From contig NC_069364.1 in NCBI RefSeq assembly GCF_021730395.1, positions 77,555,501 through 77,619,500 on the forward strand: a stretch of 64,000 nucleotides of DNA, in the 5' to 3' direction. The number at the start of each line of letters is the position of its first letter. Position 1 is the first letter of the stretch. The position numbers were made by a program, and so were the translations under genes. The notes beneath the pieces were generated by a model. That model saw only the letters and a list, made by a program, of their open reading frames with translations. It was not told the origin of the DNA and did not search any database. This document shows positions 23,686-35,440 of the stretch, piece after piece. This stretch comes from Mercenaria mercenaria. Lineage: Eukaryota > Mollusca > Bivalvia > Venerida > Veneridae.

Positions 23686-24989
23686 AATTCAAATTTGTTG
23701 AGCGCCCATTTAATATAAAATATACGTTCAAGGGCGCTTAACAATTAAACATGTGACATATCGCAGATATGTAGGTAAATCATAAAAACATGGCATATGC
23801 AATATTAAAACTGAAAGTGAATGATTTGATTAATGGTTATTTGTACAACATTAATCGGGATGAAATTCAGTTTTAAACATGCTATTTAGAAAGAAATAAC
23901 ATACTAAGTTTCAAGATCGAATTCAGCTAAGACTGAAAATGTTTTGCGAACACGGGACCTGATTACTCTGGCTACTCTTGCTGACCAGAGTAGCCAGAAC
24001 ATGTTAAAACCCTAGAAACTCTGGCTAGCCAGAGTAACCAGAGCTACTTTAATTAACCACTTGAAAATAGTTATTAACTTGAAATTCAGTTTTAAATACG
24101 CTATTTAGATAGAAATGACATATTAAGTTTCATAATTAAACTTAGCTGAAAATACATGGTACCTGGTTACTCTGGCTACACTGGCTAGTCTGGCTGATCA
24201 GAGTAGCCAGAACATGTTAAAATCCTAGAAACTCTAGCTTCTCTGGCTGAACTCTGGCTACTCTGTTAGAAACAGCCAGAGTGACCAGAGCAAATGATAT
24301 CCTGGTGACTCGGGCTACTGTTGCTACTTTGGCTGAACAGAGTAGCCAGAACATGTTAAAAATCTAGAAACTCTGCCTACTCTGGTTGAATTATGGCTAC
24401 TCTGGCCAGCCAGAGTAACCAGAGTTCTGGATACTGGATGAACTCTTGCTTAACTCTGGCTACTCTGGCCAGCCAGAGTAACTAACCAGAGTTCTGGCTA
24501 CTCCAGCTGAACTCTGGCTACTCTGGCTAGCCAGAGTAACCAGAATTATGGCTACTCTGACTGAACTCTGATTACTCTGGCCAGCCAGAGTAACCTGAGT
24601 TATGACTTCTCTGGCTGAACTCTGGCTACTCTGGCCAGCCAGAGTAACCAGAGTTATGACTTCTCTGGCTGAACTCTGGCTGAACTCTGGCTACTCTGGC
24701 CAGCCAGAGTAACCAGAGTTTTGACTTCTCTGGCTGAACTCTGGCTACTCTGGCTAGCCAGAGTAACCAGAGTTTTGACTTCTCTGGCTACTCTGGCTAA
24801 ACTCTGGCTGAACTCTGGCTACTCTGGCTGAACTCTGGCCGAACTCTGGCTGAACTCTGGCTACTCTGGCTACTCTGGCTGCTCTGGCTAATTTCACGCA
24901 CATCTTTAATTCAACAGTCTGTTAAAAATGCCTATACTACATAACTGCATGAAAATAGCTTTGTTGTGTAGCTACTTCAATTTACTTAC

Positions 24990-25950
24990 AAAGAGTGTAA
25001 ATTCCATACCAATTTACACGTATTTGATGTCATATGTCACTTAGAACTGGAACCATATTTAAATAATATTGTGTCTCGCAATCTGCGCATTGCACTTACA
25101 AAACTTCGTGTGTCTGCTCATAGTCTAAGAATACAGACTGGCCGATATGGTCGAGATAGAATAGATGGAAATTTAAGATTTTGTCAAATATGTAACAGCA
25201 ATTATATAGAAGATGAATTTCATTTTGTATTTAAATGTTTCCCGTATGAACAGGTGAGACGTAAATATATCAAACATTATTATAGATCTAGACCAAGTAT
25301 GTTTAAATTTACCCAACTGTTATCCACCAAAAATAAACCAGAACTATATGTTAGCTAAATTTATCCAGGAAGCACTTGAAATACGTAGATGAATTATTTT
25401 GTGTAACCGGTAATTATGTTTGTGTTATTTGTAAATATAACGTCTGTTCTAAAGCAGCATTGTACATGTATATAACACTATTCCTGTATTTGAATGTGTA
25501 TAGTAGACTGCGATCTTGCAGTGAGAAACAGGTTTGATTATAATGAAGTTTATTGTTTTTATGCCATAAGGCTACTGTTTACAAAACACTAGAGTGAATG
25601 TGTAATATGCCAGATTATAAGACATATTGTGAGTTTTGGGCAGATATTTATATATGTATAATATTCGTTTCTGTCCAAGAGTAGATATTAAACATATTGT
25701 ATAATGAAGGTGATACTAGTAGAAATATCAGCTTTAGACTGTATGTATATGTTATTGTACAGATACCGACACACATCAAACCGTTGTTAATTATGTACGT
25801 CCATCCGAAAATATTTACCATCCATTCATTTGGACACATCTGTATTCTTAATGTCACATTTTCGTTATCACATGAATATTAAAATGTTTTTGCTTGTCAC
25901 TAGAAACTGTAATAGTTTTTGTGAGAAATAAAATATGTTCTGTTCTGTTC
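24990..25950 (+). mobile_element. 5'-truncated LINE, 3' end
   Basis: Encodes the C-terminal end of an ORF2: LRIALTKLRVSAHSLRIQTG, then RFCQICNSNYIEDEFHFVF with Cys-x-x-Cys and His/Cys ligands, and YIKHYYRSRPSMFKF, ending near 25,358. A ~570-bp 3' untranslated part ends in AAATAAAATATG followed by TTCTG repeats, the type of tandem tail used by some LINEs. It starts almost at the right duplication of the foldback element. The open frame 25,071-25,358 (95 residues) is the least damaged part. Confidence 0.75.
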
Positions 25951-27700
25951 TGTACTAATTAATAACAATATCCCAAGCAAAAAACTGCAAAATCAATGTT
26001 ATCTCTCAAAACATCTCTAGGTATTCAGGGGTAGATTGGCTTATCAACGTCCTAGGTGACTGAATGATAAATATCAGCAGAGTAGAAGTAGAGATAACTC
26101 TTTAGGGTAGAATGAGTTAATGACAGTGCCAAGATAACTTAAGTTTCCTGAACGTATTTCAGAAGTCCATGTTACTCTTTGTAATCCCACGACATAGCGG
26201 ATGAATATTGTTTAGGATGGCCTGTCTCAAGCTATATCTAAGAAGCGGTTTTGAGCAGTAGTTTCAATTAAACTTGATCCTCACATGAGCTGTACCATTT
26301 TTATGCCCCCCCCCCCCCCTCCCTTCCCCCGTCATTTCAGTGGCGATTGGGCATTAAGCATTGCATTTGTCCATCTGGTCCTTTCATCCGTGCTAACATA
26401 GTTTAAAAGAGAATGCTTTCAAAGATTGAATTAATATATTACGTGTACATGTATCTTATAAAGATACAGATTTTTCAGTGGTACAACATAGATGTTACTT
26501 TCAAGTTTTAGGTGTATATTGTTACATTCTGGCACTCTTTTTTTTTTAAATATTATTCTATATAACGTATTCAAAAAGAGCTTGTTGCATCATTCTTAAT
26601 TGTTTGTAATACATTTATAAATTGTAATGCTTGGAATGGGGGAAAATTATATTAAACATACCGACATTAAGACTAAAAAGAAAGAATCAGAGGTTCTGGC
26701 AAAAATCAATGAATTTCAGTATGTGATTGTCTATGACTTTTTTGTGACTAGAGTTATGTAGTGATGTTACCTTTTGTTACCTCTGTTACTAAGAACATAA
26801 AATCAGAGGTTTTGTCAAAAAGCAATAAATAGTTTTCAAAATCCAGTTTGTGTGACTTTCTGTTTTTAGAATAATGAAGGTTTGTTATTGGTCACAAAAA
26901 TAGTGATAGCTGTGGGAAAATTCAAAAACTGGCCATATATGTTTAAGGAACTCAAAGAGATACACATAAATGTCTAGAAATTATAAACCAGCGAAAAGGA
27001 GAAACAATGAAAAGAAAAAAATCGTTTGTTGTACTACTTGTTATATGCATACTTTGTAAACTCAAAATTTATGTTATATATACCCAGTCATTATGAAACT
27101 TCGGCACTTTTGTTTGAGCATTGGTATAGTTAAGCTTCAAAATGAATTGTTCGTAAATTTTGTATAATCACGTTTGCTTGGGGTCTCATGTGAGCGACAC
27201 AAGGCCATTCGGGTATTGTGTTTTATTATTGTTCTGTGCTAGGTATAAATATATGTGTTCTTACTGTGCATTATCATAACCTGTATTTTACAAAGAATGT
27301 CTTTGTAAGATTTGATTTTACCATTATGTAAATGGAATATCATGTTTGTCAATAAATCTTGAAATTTTTAGTATTATGTCTTATCTGTTTAACAGCAAAT
27401 AAAGTAAAACTTTACAACTAGACCATGTATGTACTGCTTCGCAATGTACTCCTGTGCAACGGAGTCTTTATTTTCAAAGCAATGCAAATAGCTTAGTGAA
27501 ACAATGTATGATACAGTGTAGTAGTAGTACATGTAAATAGTGTCCCCACAAGTTGGTGCTTACAAAATGACATGTTCTTTCAATACTTTATGCGTCCTTG
27601 TGGAGATTAGATCCGGCAAACTGTTGTAGCAGGAAGTCCCGCAATTCACAATAGCAGGAAGTAAATGATACAAGACCACTGACATTGATGCTGCGTGACA
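25951..27700. other. Gene-poor stretch
   Basis: No exon recognised. A C14 run at 26,307 begins a short repeat ('atgcccccc', 'cgtcatttcagtggcgattg') of a kind common in molluscs. Elsewhere it is AT-rich with nothing I can name. Confidence 0.4.
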
Positions 27701-27719
27701 TAAAGATGTTACACTCTAC

Positions 27720-28960
27720 TCCTGGCTCATTTCGGCATGGCATTAGAGGGATCGGGAACTCGTAGGGGACCAAGTGGAGGCTATGGCTGTCGTATTCAAC
27801 TGCATAGAAGATAACTGAGATAAGAAATGCAATCGATATATTTTCTTTACTGTCTCCAATGTCACATTTACACCAAGCACATAGCTCGATTGCCTACACA
27901 GAATTAAGTGGTGATCAGGAACAAGTTAAGAGGATCAAGTAAAGTCTTGCCTTAAAGTATGTATTCAACAGCATAGAAATGAAGATGTTACCGATCATGA
28001 ACTCATTATAGGAGATCAAGTAGAGGGTATATCACCTGTATCAACAGCATATTAGAGAAATTATTTTTTTATCTAAAAATCAGTGCTTTTTCGACATTTT
28101 TTAACACGTCTGTACGAAAACTGACGTTTGAGACAAAAATGGCTAAACTAAAATGCATTTTAGGAAATCTGTATATAAGTGAGTAGGAGGGACTGCAATC
28201 GATGTTTATTCTTTTATTCTATTTTCAGTATAAGACAGTGTATCAACCGTTTGTCGCATGTATTAGTCGAGTGGGAAGATGTTATAGGGGATCAAGTACA
28301 GGGTCTTGCTATAATATTTGTTTAACGGGTCTGTGTAATATCCCGGGGTGATTGGATCGACTTGTACCTACCGGCAGAATATTTAGTAACAATCTGTAAT
28401 TAATCTATCCTGGTGTTACACTCTAAATATTTAAGAGGGGATCAGGAACTCGTTACAGGGAATCAAGTGGAGGGCCTGGCTATCGTGTATTCATCTACAT
28501 AGAAGCCAAGGTCTTAAGGAGTAGGGACTGAAATCGATTCAAATTCTTTTAATCTATCTCAACTCTTAATTGTACATCCAGACACATAGCTACTTAAATA
28601 ATTCAGTGGCGATCAGGAACGGGTTTTAAGGACTTGCTGTCTAGATGACATAAGGCACATTATTTAATACCCTTTTGGTCGGTCCCCGGGGTTACACTCT
28701 ACTTCCAGCTCCCTGCTGCATGGCATTTAAAAACAACATTTAAGAGGGAGCCAGAGCTGCATTATATTGGGATTAAGGTAGTGAGTGATGGTACACTTAG
28801 GTAGTAAACAGCATAAAAATGAACGATACTAGGCAGTGAATTTAATACAGGTTTTTCTTATTCCTATAATAAAAACATTAGCGGACCAGGAAGGAGATCA
28901 GGAGCACGTTATGTGGCACCCATGTAACGCTATCACAAGTATTTAACTTCAAAAAATTCT
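27720..28960 (+). repeat. Old, diverged tandem repeat array
   Basis: Phrases such as 'gatcaggaac', 'ggatcaagtagagggt' and 'attcaacagcatagaaatga' recur at about 27,750, 27,915, 28,005, 28,290, 28,435, 28,610, 28,745 and 28,885. The copies differ a great deal and have insertions. The 61-residue minus-strand open frame at 27,588-27,773 overlaps the first unit and has no known domain. Confidence 0.5.
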
Positions 28961-30179
28961 GAAATTCAAGTAACATATATTGCTAATACTCGTAAACATG
29001 TCTCATACAATATATTGATTTAAGGATCAAAGAAATCGGACTTAGCTAAAAATAGTATGCACCATTTATTTTTCACAAAGAAACTATTCACTACTCAAAA
29101 GAATTCGCGAGAACCTATTCACTTGAAAAAAGTCTACATTTAGTGTCATCATACCTGTAACAGCGAATATCATACGTTGCAAAATTTATGGGAAGCCGGT
29201 GTCACGGTGACGTCATTACCGCGTTCCCGTGGCTTTCTGCTTATTAATGACATTTTTTTTTTCCATTTTCTGGCCGATGCTTGATCTTTTAAATGAAAAT
29301 AATATTTTTTTCAAACAACTGGAAATCTTTCTTGCATTATTGTTGAGTGATGAATAATTTTAGCAATTGAATGACGTTCTGTATTCACTGCGGAAAGAAA
29401 TATTTCCTGTGAGCACCTGTCCTCTAGGGTGCGCTTTTTAAGAACTTCCGACGAAACGTTTCAAATCCATCACCAAGTGTGAAAGTATACTTGCGTTACC
29501 GTAAAGCTCGTTTCTCGAGCAGGCCATTTGAGCCTGCTCTTTGAGTTGGCTATTAGGTCCGTCGTCCATCGTCTGTCTTCCACATTTTTACTTAAACATC
29601 TTCTCCTCTGAAACTACTGGTCAGAATAACACCAAATTTGGTCTGTAGCATCCTGGTGAGGTCCTCTATCAATTTTGTTCAAATGGGGGCACTTGGTCCG
29701 TTTGAGAAGACATTAGAGCTACAAATAGACAAAACTTTAAACGACTTCTTCTTATAAACCGCTTGATGGATCTCACCAAACTTGGTCTGTAGCATCATTA
29801 TAAGGTCCTTTCTCAATTTTGATCAAATGTGGGCACTTGACACCTTTGAGGGGCCGCTAGAGCTAAAAATAGAAAAAAAACAACATTTTAACGACTTCCT
29901 CTCATGAGCCACTTGATGGATCTCCATCAAATTTAGTCCTTTCCCAAGTTTGTTCAAATGGGGGCACTTGGCCCCTTTTAGGGGCCGCTGGAGTTAAAAA
30001 TAGAAAAACCTTGAAACGACTTCTTCTCATAAACCGCTTAATGGGTCTACATCAATCTTGGTCTGTAGTATTTTTATAAAGTCCTCTCCCAAGTTTTCTT
30101 TTTCAAATGGGGGCACTTGGCCCCTTTTATGGGCCTCTTGAGCTAAAAATAGAAATACATTTAAACGACTTTTTATTGT

Positions 30180-30372
30180 GAAATGCTGGACTGATGTTAA
30201 TCAGCTGGCTTACGGAAGGTCGGTGGTTCTGCCCAGGTAAGTAAGTAAGTAAGCCCGCTCGTGATGAAATAATGCACAGAGGGGCACCTGGGGTCTTCCT
30301 CCACCATTAAAGCTGGAAAGTCGCCGTATGACCTATCATGTGTCGGTGCGACGTTAAATCCAAAAAAGAGAT
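30180..30372 (+). mobile_element. SINE-type 3' body
   Basis: 'aaagctggaaagtcgcc', 'atgacctat' and 'gtcggtgcgacgttaaa' followed by an A-rich tail form a body shared by many bivalve SINE copies; a second copy is at 50,335-50,405. A (GTAA)4 run sits at 30,236. The tRNA head is missing. Confidence 0.55.
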
Positions 30373-31144
30373 ATTAACTTAGTTTTTAGCATCATTAAAC
30401 CGTCCTTTATCAAGTTTGATAAAATAGGACTAAAAACAGAAAAAACTTGAAACGACTTCTTCTCATGAACCGCTTGATGGATCTTCATCAATCTTTATCT
30501 GTAATATCTATATAAGGTCCTCCCACAAATAAATTTGTTCAAATGGGCGCACTTGGCCCCGTTTAGGCTACAGCTTAAAATAGTAATACATTTTAACGAC
30601 TTCTTATCATGAACAGCTTAACTGATCTTCATCAAACTTAGTCTATAGCATCATTATATGCTTTTTCTTTAATTTTTTTTCAAATGCGGGTATTTTGTCC
30701 CTTTTAGAGCCGCTAGAGCTAAAAATTGAAATAATTTGAAACGACTTCTTCTCATGAACCTCTTGATGGATCTTCATATGCTTCTCTCCCAAGTTTGTTC
30801 AAATAGGTGCACTTGGCCCCTTTAAGGGGCCACTAGAGCTAAAAATAGAAATACATTTAAAAAAACTTCTTACCATGCACTGCTTGATGGATCTTCATTA
30901 AACTTGGTCTGTGGCATCACTTGGTCCTCTACCAAGTTCGTTTAAATGGGGGCACATAGGGTACTTGGCCCCTTTTAGGGGCCGCTATAGCTTAAAATAG
31001 AAATACCTTTTAAACATCTTCTGATCATGAACTGCTTGATAGAACTTTATCAAACTTGGTATATAGCCCTCTCACAAGTTTGTTCAAATGGGGCACTTGG
31101 CCCCTAAAAAGGGGCCACTAGAGCTAAAAATAGAAATACTTTTA

Positions 31145-31945
31145 AGGTAGTAGAGGTGTAATAGCAATGTTTACAAAATGGCATTTGCATGGTATATTCT
31201 TAAAGATGACCGTGTTTTGCACTGCACTGCAAATTTTAAACAACTTTTACCATGCCGTTTTTTTCTAAATTTTGTATAACTTGTGGTATCTCCTCTAGCT
31301 CAAGTAGAGAAAAATTTCAAAGTGATGGACGCTATATAAAATGTTTGCAGAGAACTCATTTTACCATTAATTTTAATAAAAGAATCATCAAACTATAGTT
31401 AAACAATTATTAAACACAAAATAAAAATGTGTATATCATTTTATATAGTGTTCCTCAAGTAAACGGATTTAATGATACAGAATTCTTATTTCAACGTTGA
31501 AAAAATAAGGTCGAATCCTTGTTTCTGTTTTGAATTTTGCTTACTTCATTCAAAAATTACCTTGGGACAGATGTAAATCCTACCTAAATTTCTTCCACAA
31601 TATGTAATCTAAAGAATGAAAGCAAAATAGAGAACTTTTACCACATGTAACTCAATAGTTTTACAGATGTGTAACTCTACCCCTTCTGTTTAAGTAGTAA
31701 ATTCACTTTGAACAGCAAGAAATCGCTTAGCAAATGTTTTTTTTTTTCATTTTTGTACAATAAATCTATCATAAGTCTTGAAAGAAGTAAAAACTTACTA
31801 GAAAAAATCGAAAATAAGGGGAAAAAAATTTGGTCCCAGTAGGGCTTAAACCTACGCCCCCCTCAGAATTGCAGTAAATGTGGGTTTATGGTAGGAATTG
31901 AATACTCTTCAAAAAGGAGGTACTCTATTACACATCTGCTACCTT
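31145..31945. mobile_element. MITE flanked by TTAA
   Basis: The left end TTAAGGTAGTAGAGGTGTAA and the right end TTACACATCTGCTACCTTAA are inverted. If TTAA is the target duplication, the element proper is GGTAG...CTACC, ~800 bp, with ~19-bp inverted repeats and no coding sequence. TTAA targets are typical of piggyBac, but the ends do not start CCC as most piggyBac elements do. Confidence 0.6.
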
Positions 31946-32070
31946 AATTAATTTTTTAAAAATTTGTTTTTAATTCTTTTTAAATTTAATACTTTGTAAC
32001 AAGCAAGATCTAATTAGGACAAAGTCGGCCTCAGGAAAACGGCTTAAGCCCATTTGGGCCTCTTGTTTTA

Positions 32071-33110
32071 TCAGTATTCCTAGTCTTCTGTAGGTTTCGT
32101 TTGTTTTAGTATTATTAAAGATAGAATTAAATAACCATTGATTACAATTTCTTATTTCTACCTTACCTACATGGAACCTAATTCAGAACGTATGTCGGTA
32201 TATCATCGACGTCAGGTTCAGAACTTGGTGATATGTGGTAAACACTAGGTAACAATGTCAGATGTCAAATGAATTAACTGTTAATACTCATATACACACG
32301 ATAGTGTGTATTGAAATTCTGAGTGAGCGTCAATATCTAGGACAGTAAATCTCCTATCTGATAAACATCGATTAATCCCTCTTTGCTCTCTGTACCTCTA
32401 AGTGTTAATCCATTATTTTTCTATCTACGGTAATTATTAAATAACTCTAATATCCCCGAGTAGTTCCAAACAATTTATATGTTTACACGAATCGGTATAT
32501 CAATCCAAAAGAATATCATAAGACACATTAGTATATTGTAAATACGTCCAATAAAAATATCACTCCATAGCCGCTATATAGTAAATAATAAATACGTCCA
32601 ATAAAAATAACACTCCATAGTCAATTTATAGTATAAAGCAAATTCGTCCAGATAAAATACACGAGCATAGTAAATGATCCTTTTTACTGTTATATATGTA
32701 TGACCTATTCCCAAGAACATATATCATTGTGTCATGTTTGTCTTCAATCTACTTGTGTATAATAGTTAAAAATAGTACACGTATTACGCACTTGTTGGCT
32801 AACAGGTTTCACGACCTTATACCATTGTTTATATTGTATAGTCTGGTCAACCATGAATTCTCACAATATCATGAAAATATTGGCATAAGCTAATTATTAA
32901 CTTAAATTACGACCCTAGAATAAGTTCCCTACAATGTCTTCACTCAATAGCGCCTAGTACATTGTAAATATATTGCAATAAGTAACATTTTTGTAGCTAG
33001 TAATTATTTAGCAATAACTTACACGTGATATAGCGTATACAAAATAGTGAAATTTAAAATTACGTGAACAGGGAAACCTAAGTTAAAACGCTATCACATT
33101 ACAACTTTAA
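32071..33110. other. AT-rich region with 62-bp triplication
   Basis: No gene. 32,545-32,668 has three direct copies of a ~62-bp unit ('acgtccaataaaaataacactccatag'). Confidence 0.5.
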
Positions 33111-33111
33111 A

Positions 33112-33735
33112 GGTCTGGCAAACGATGTATCATAGAATCTTGCAACACACAAAACAGTTTAGATACGATATGTATTGCACAGTGCTATGATAGAACTGAA
33201 AAGTACCAAATGTACGCTACTGCGTTTTCGAATAACATTGTTATGGTGTATTGTATTACGCTATGGTATTTGAACAAAATATTGTTTTGCTTTTTTATGC
33301 AACATATCAATTAGAGAAAATCTTATTTGATATCGTGTTGTTTCTTACAACGTACTTCTCTTCTTTCGATTGATAGCCACGTTTAGTATACTAAAAATCA
33401 AATAAGTCAGGTGCTTATTTATCTACATTCTTCAAATCACCAACTAAAAGGGAATAATGTATGTATAGTAATGTGTTTTATACTAACACGATGGTTTCCC
33501 CTGCTTAGTTTATTTATTTTTCATGGATGTTCTTTATGTAGCTCGACTTATTATTTTTCTGTTGTCGTTTCATCGAGACAATTCATTAGCTAATAGTTTA
33601 TGTAATTCTTTTTTAATTGAATATATTATAGTTTTGCTTTGATCTCTGAAAAGGGGAATAATACATTAATAGTTAATCGTCATATGTTCACACAATGGTT
33701 CCCCCTGTATGTTGATTGATGTTCTCCATTTTTAT
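33112..33735 (+). repeat. Long direct repeat, copy 1
   Basis: Starts 'ggtctggcaaacgatg' and runs through 'cagtttagatacgatatgta', 'gaactgaaaagtaccaaatg' and 'agccacgtttagtatac'. It is matched along about 600 bp by 34,844-35,440, with scattered substitutions and short indels. Inside each copy, two ~70-bp segments begin GGGGAATAA and end TTCCCCCTG. Confidence 0.7.
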
Positions 33736-34843
33736 CATTTTACGCTATCACATATAACTACAAGTCAAATGGTTTATCGCGGCCAGAAATTTGTACAAAC
33801 CGGACAGAAGTTGCGAAATTGTCATTTGTGCAGGAAAGAAGCGTTTACCATAATGTCCAGTACTGGACAGGTATAGTGACCATGCACGGACACAGCCAAT
33901 TTTCTCAGAGGGGGTCCGATCCCCTGCCCCCCACCCCACCCACCATGGAAATTTTAAAATTTAGCACTTCTTTTTTTGCATTCTGGGACAGTTTTATGGA
34001 CTAACCTGTTAAATTTGGGAAAATGATAAAATCAAGCTTTCTTGAAGGTAAAATTCTTAGTTTCTTTTAGATAAATAATATGAATTATGTCGGGGTCGTA
34101 TGTAGCAGCAGCCGCATATACTTTACATGCAGTCCTAATGTTGCCTTTTTCGATAAACATTTTCTTTCCTTCTTGTCTTCTTTCCTTTTTTAAAGATTTT
34201 CCAGACCCCCTGTCCCCCACCCCCCGCCACACCTCTGGAGCCGCGCATGGTGACATATCATGATTTCTGTTTATGCAGGTAAACTTGTGTTTTGTTAAAT
34301 TTCAACAGAGCACAATTGTCTGAACAGTGTACAAACTCATTACTGTTTTTTCAGGCAAGGGTGGAAAAAAGTGGTAGACAATGAAAGCAGTAACATTTTT
34401 ATAAAAAAAAAATAAACAATGAGACAAACATTTCCAACATCTTTGGACGGTTAAAAAATCCCATGTTAAACATACGATAAAGCCCGAAACGCGTGAAAAT
34501 GTTCCGAATGTAAATCGGGTGAAGTAGGCGCTCTATGTATAGAGTTAGATTATGCGTCTAGATTGATTAAACTGGGCGAGTCTACTTACTTATTACTTGA
34601 GGATGAAAAATAAACGTGTTTTTTAAATGTTGCTCTTAAACAATGGTGGCGGTTGAACTACTAAAAGTACAACAACAGTTAATTCACAACAAATGGTACG
34701 GTGTGTTTTATAATCAGTAGAAGCTAGTCGTATTTACGCTTATGAGACCTGTTTCACCCATAAGTAAAGAATTCACAGGTCCATCATGAAATATTTTCCC
34801 CAGCGCGCATATACTTTACCTATTCAATATGCCGCGATCAATA

Positions 34844-35440
34844 AAAGTCTGGCAAACGATATCACAGTATTTTGTAACACATAGAAACAGTTTAGATACG
34901 ATATGTACTGCACAGTGCTATGATAGAACTGAAAAGTACCAAATGTCCGAATAACATTGTTATGGTGTACCGTATCACACTATAGTATTTGAACAAAATA
35001 TTTTATTTGATATTGTGTTGTTTCTTACAACGTATTTCTTTTCTTTCGATTGTTAGCCACGTTTAGTATACCAGAAATCAAACAAGTCAGGTGGTAATTT
35101 ATCTACATTCTTTAAATCACTAGCTGAAGGGGAATAATGTATGTATAGTAACGTGTTTTATACTAACACGATGGATTCCCCTGTCTAGTGATACGTTGGA
35201 ATATTATTGATTATTTCGTAGCTTGATTTATCATTTTTCTGTTGTCGTTTTTAGAGACAATTCATTGGCAAATAGTTCATGTAATTTATTCTCAAATGGA
35301 CATATAATAGTTTTGCCTTGATCTTTGACAAGGGGAATAACACATGTATAGGTAATTGTAATATGTTTACACAGAGGTTCCCCCTGTTTTAGTGATATAT
35401 AGTGACATTATTGTTTGTTGATTGATGTTTTCTATGTACC
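34844..35440 (+). repeat. Long direct repeat, copy 2
   Basis: Second copy of the segment above, about 1.73 kb downstream. The sequence between the copies is unrelated and encodes nothing recognisable. Confidence 0.7.

Larger units (their letters stand above)
16473..24903. mobile_element. Giant foldback-type transposon (~8.4 kb)
   Basis: The left end starts ATGTGCGTGAAATTAGCC and the right end is its exact inverse, GGCTAATTTCACGCACAT. The 9-bp sequence CTTTAATTC flanks both sides (16464-16472 and 24904-24912), a perfect target duplication. Both ends continue into long inverted arms made of ~9-11-bp subrepeats (GCCAGAGTA, GCCAGAGTTCA). Non-repeat parts of the arms also match inverted: 17030-17110 with 24060-24170, and 18090-18200 with 22655-22840. 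Long subrepeat inverted arms, a unique loop and a 9-bp duplication are the hallmarks of Drosophila FB (foldback) elements, which belong near the Mutator superfamily. No transposase is seen in the loop, so it is non-autonomous. Nested insertions are listed separately. Confidence 0.85.
22655..24903 (-). repeat. Right arm of foldback element, with LINE insertion
   Basis: Inverse of the left arm. The inner part (22,655-22,840) carries 'tgaatcacttgatacataaaacac', matching 18,120-18,180 inverted. A LINE piece and a TTA microsatellite interrupt the arm from about 22,845 to 23,850. The outer part, 23,860-24,903, is TACTCTGGC / TGAACTCTGGC subrepeats. Confidence 0.8.
29509..32070 (-). repeat. Composite hairpin-ended repeat, ~10 internal units
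   Basis: Begins AGCTCGTTTCTCGAGCAGGC with the inverse GAGCCTGCTC. It runs through about ten ~150-bp units ('caaatgggggcacttggccc', 'gaccgcttgatggatcttca') and ends GGCTTAAGCCCATTTGGGCC then TCTTGTTT. This matches the design of the copies at 6,475 and 13,455. A SINE tail (30,180-30,372) and a MITE (31,145-31,945) are nested in it. Confidence 0.65.

Noticed and set aside
29200-29225. CRE-like TGACGTCA in 'cggtgacgtcattaccgcg'
   Set aside because: A single palindromic site with no gene start nearby; chance is likely in 64 kb.
33112-35440. Pair of ~600-bp direct repeats as ends of an LTR element
   Set aside because: No TG...CA ends, primer-binding site, polypurine tract or coding remnant between the copies; left as an unexplained duplication.
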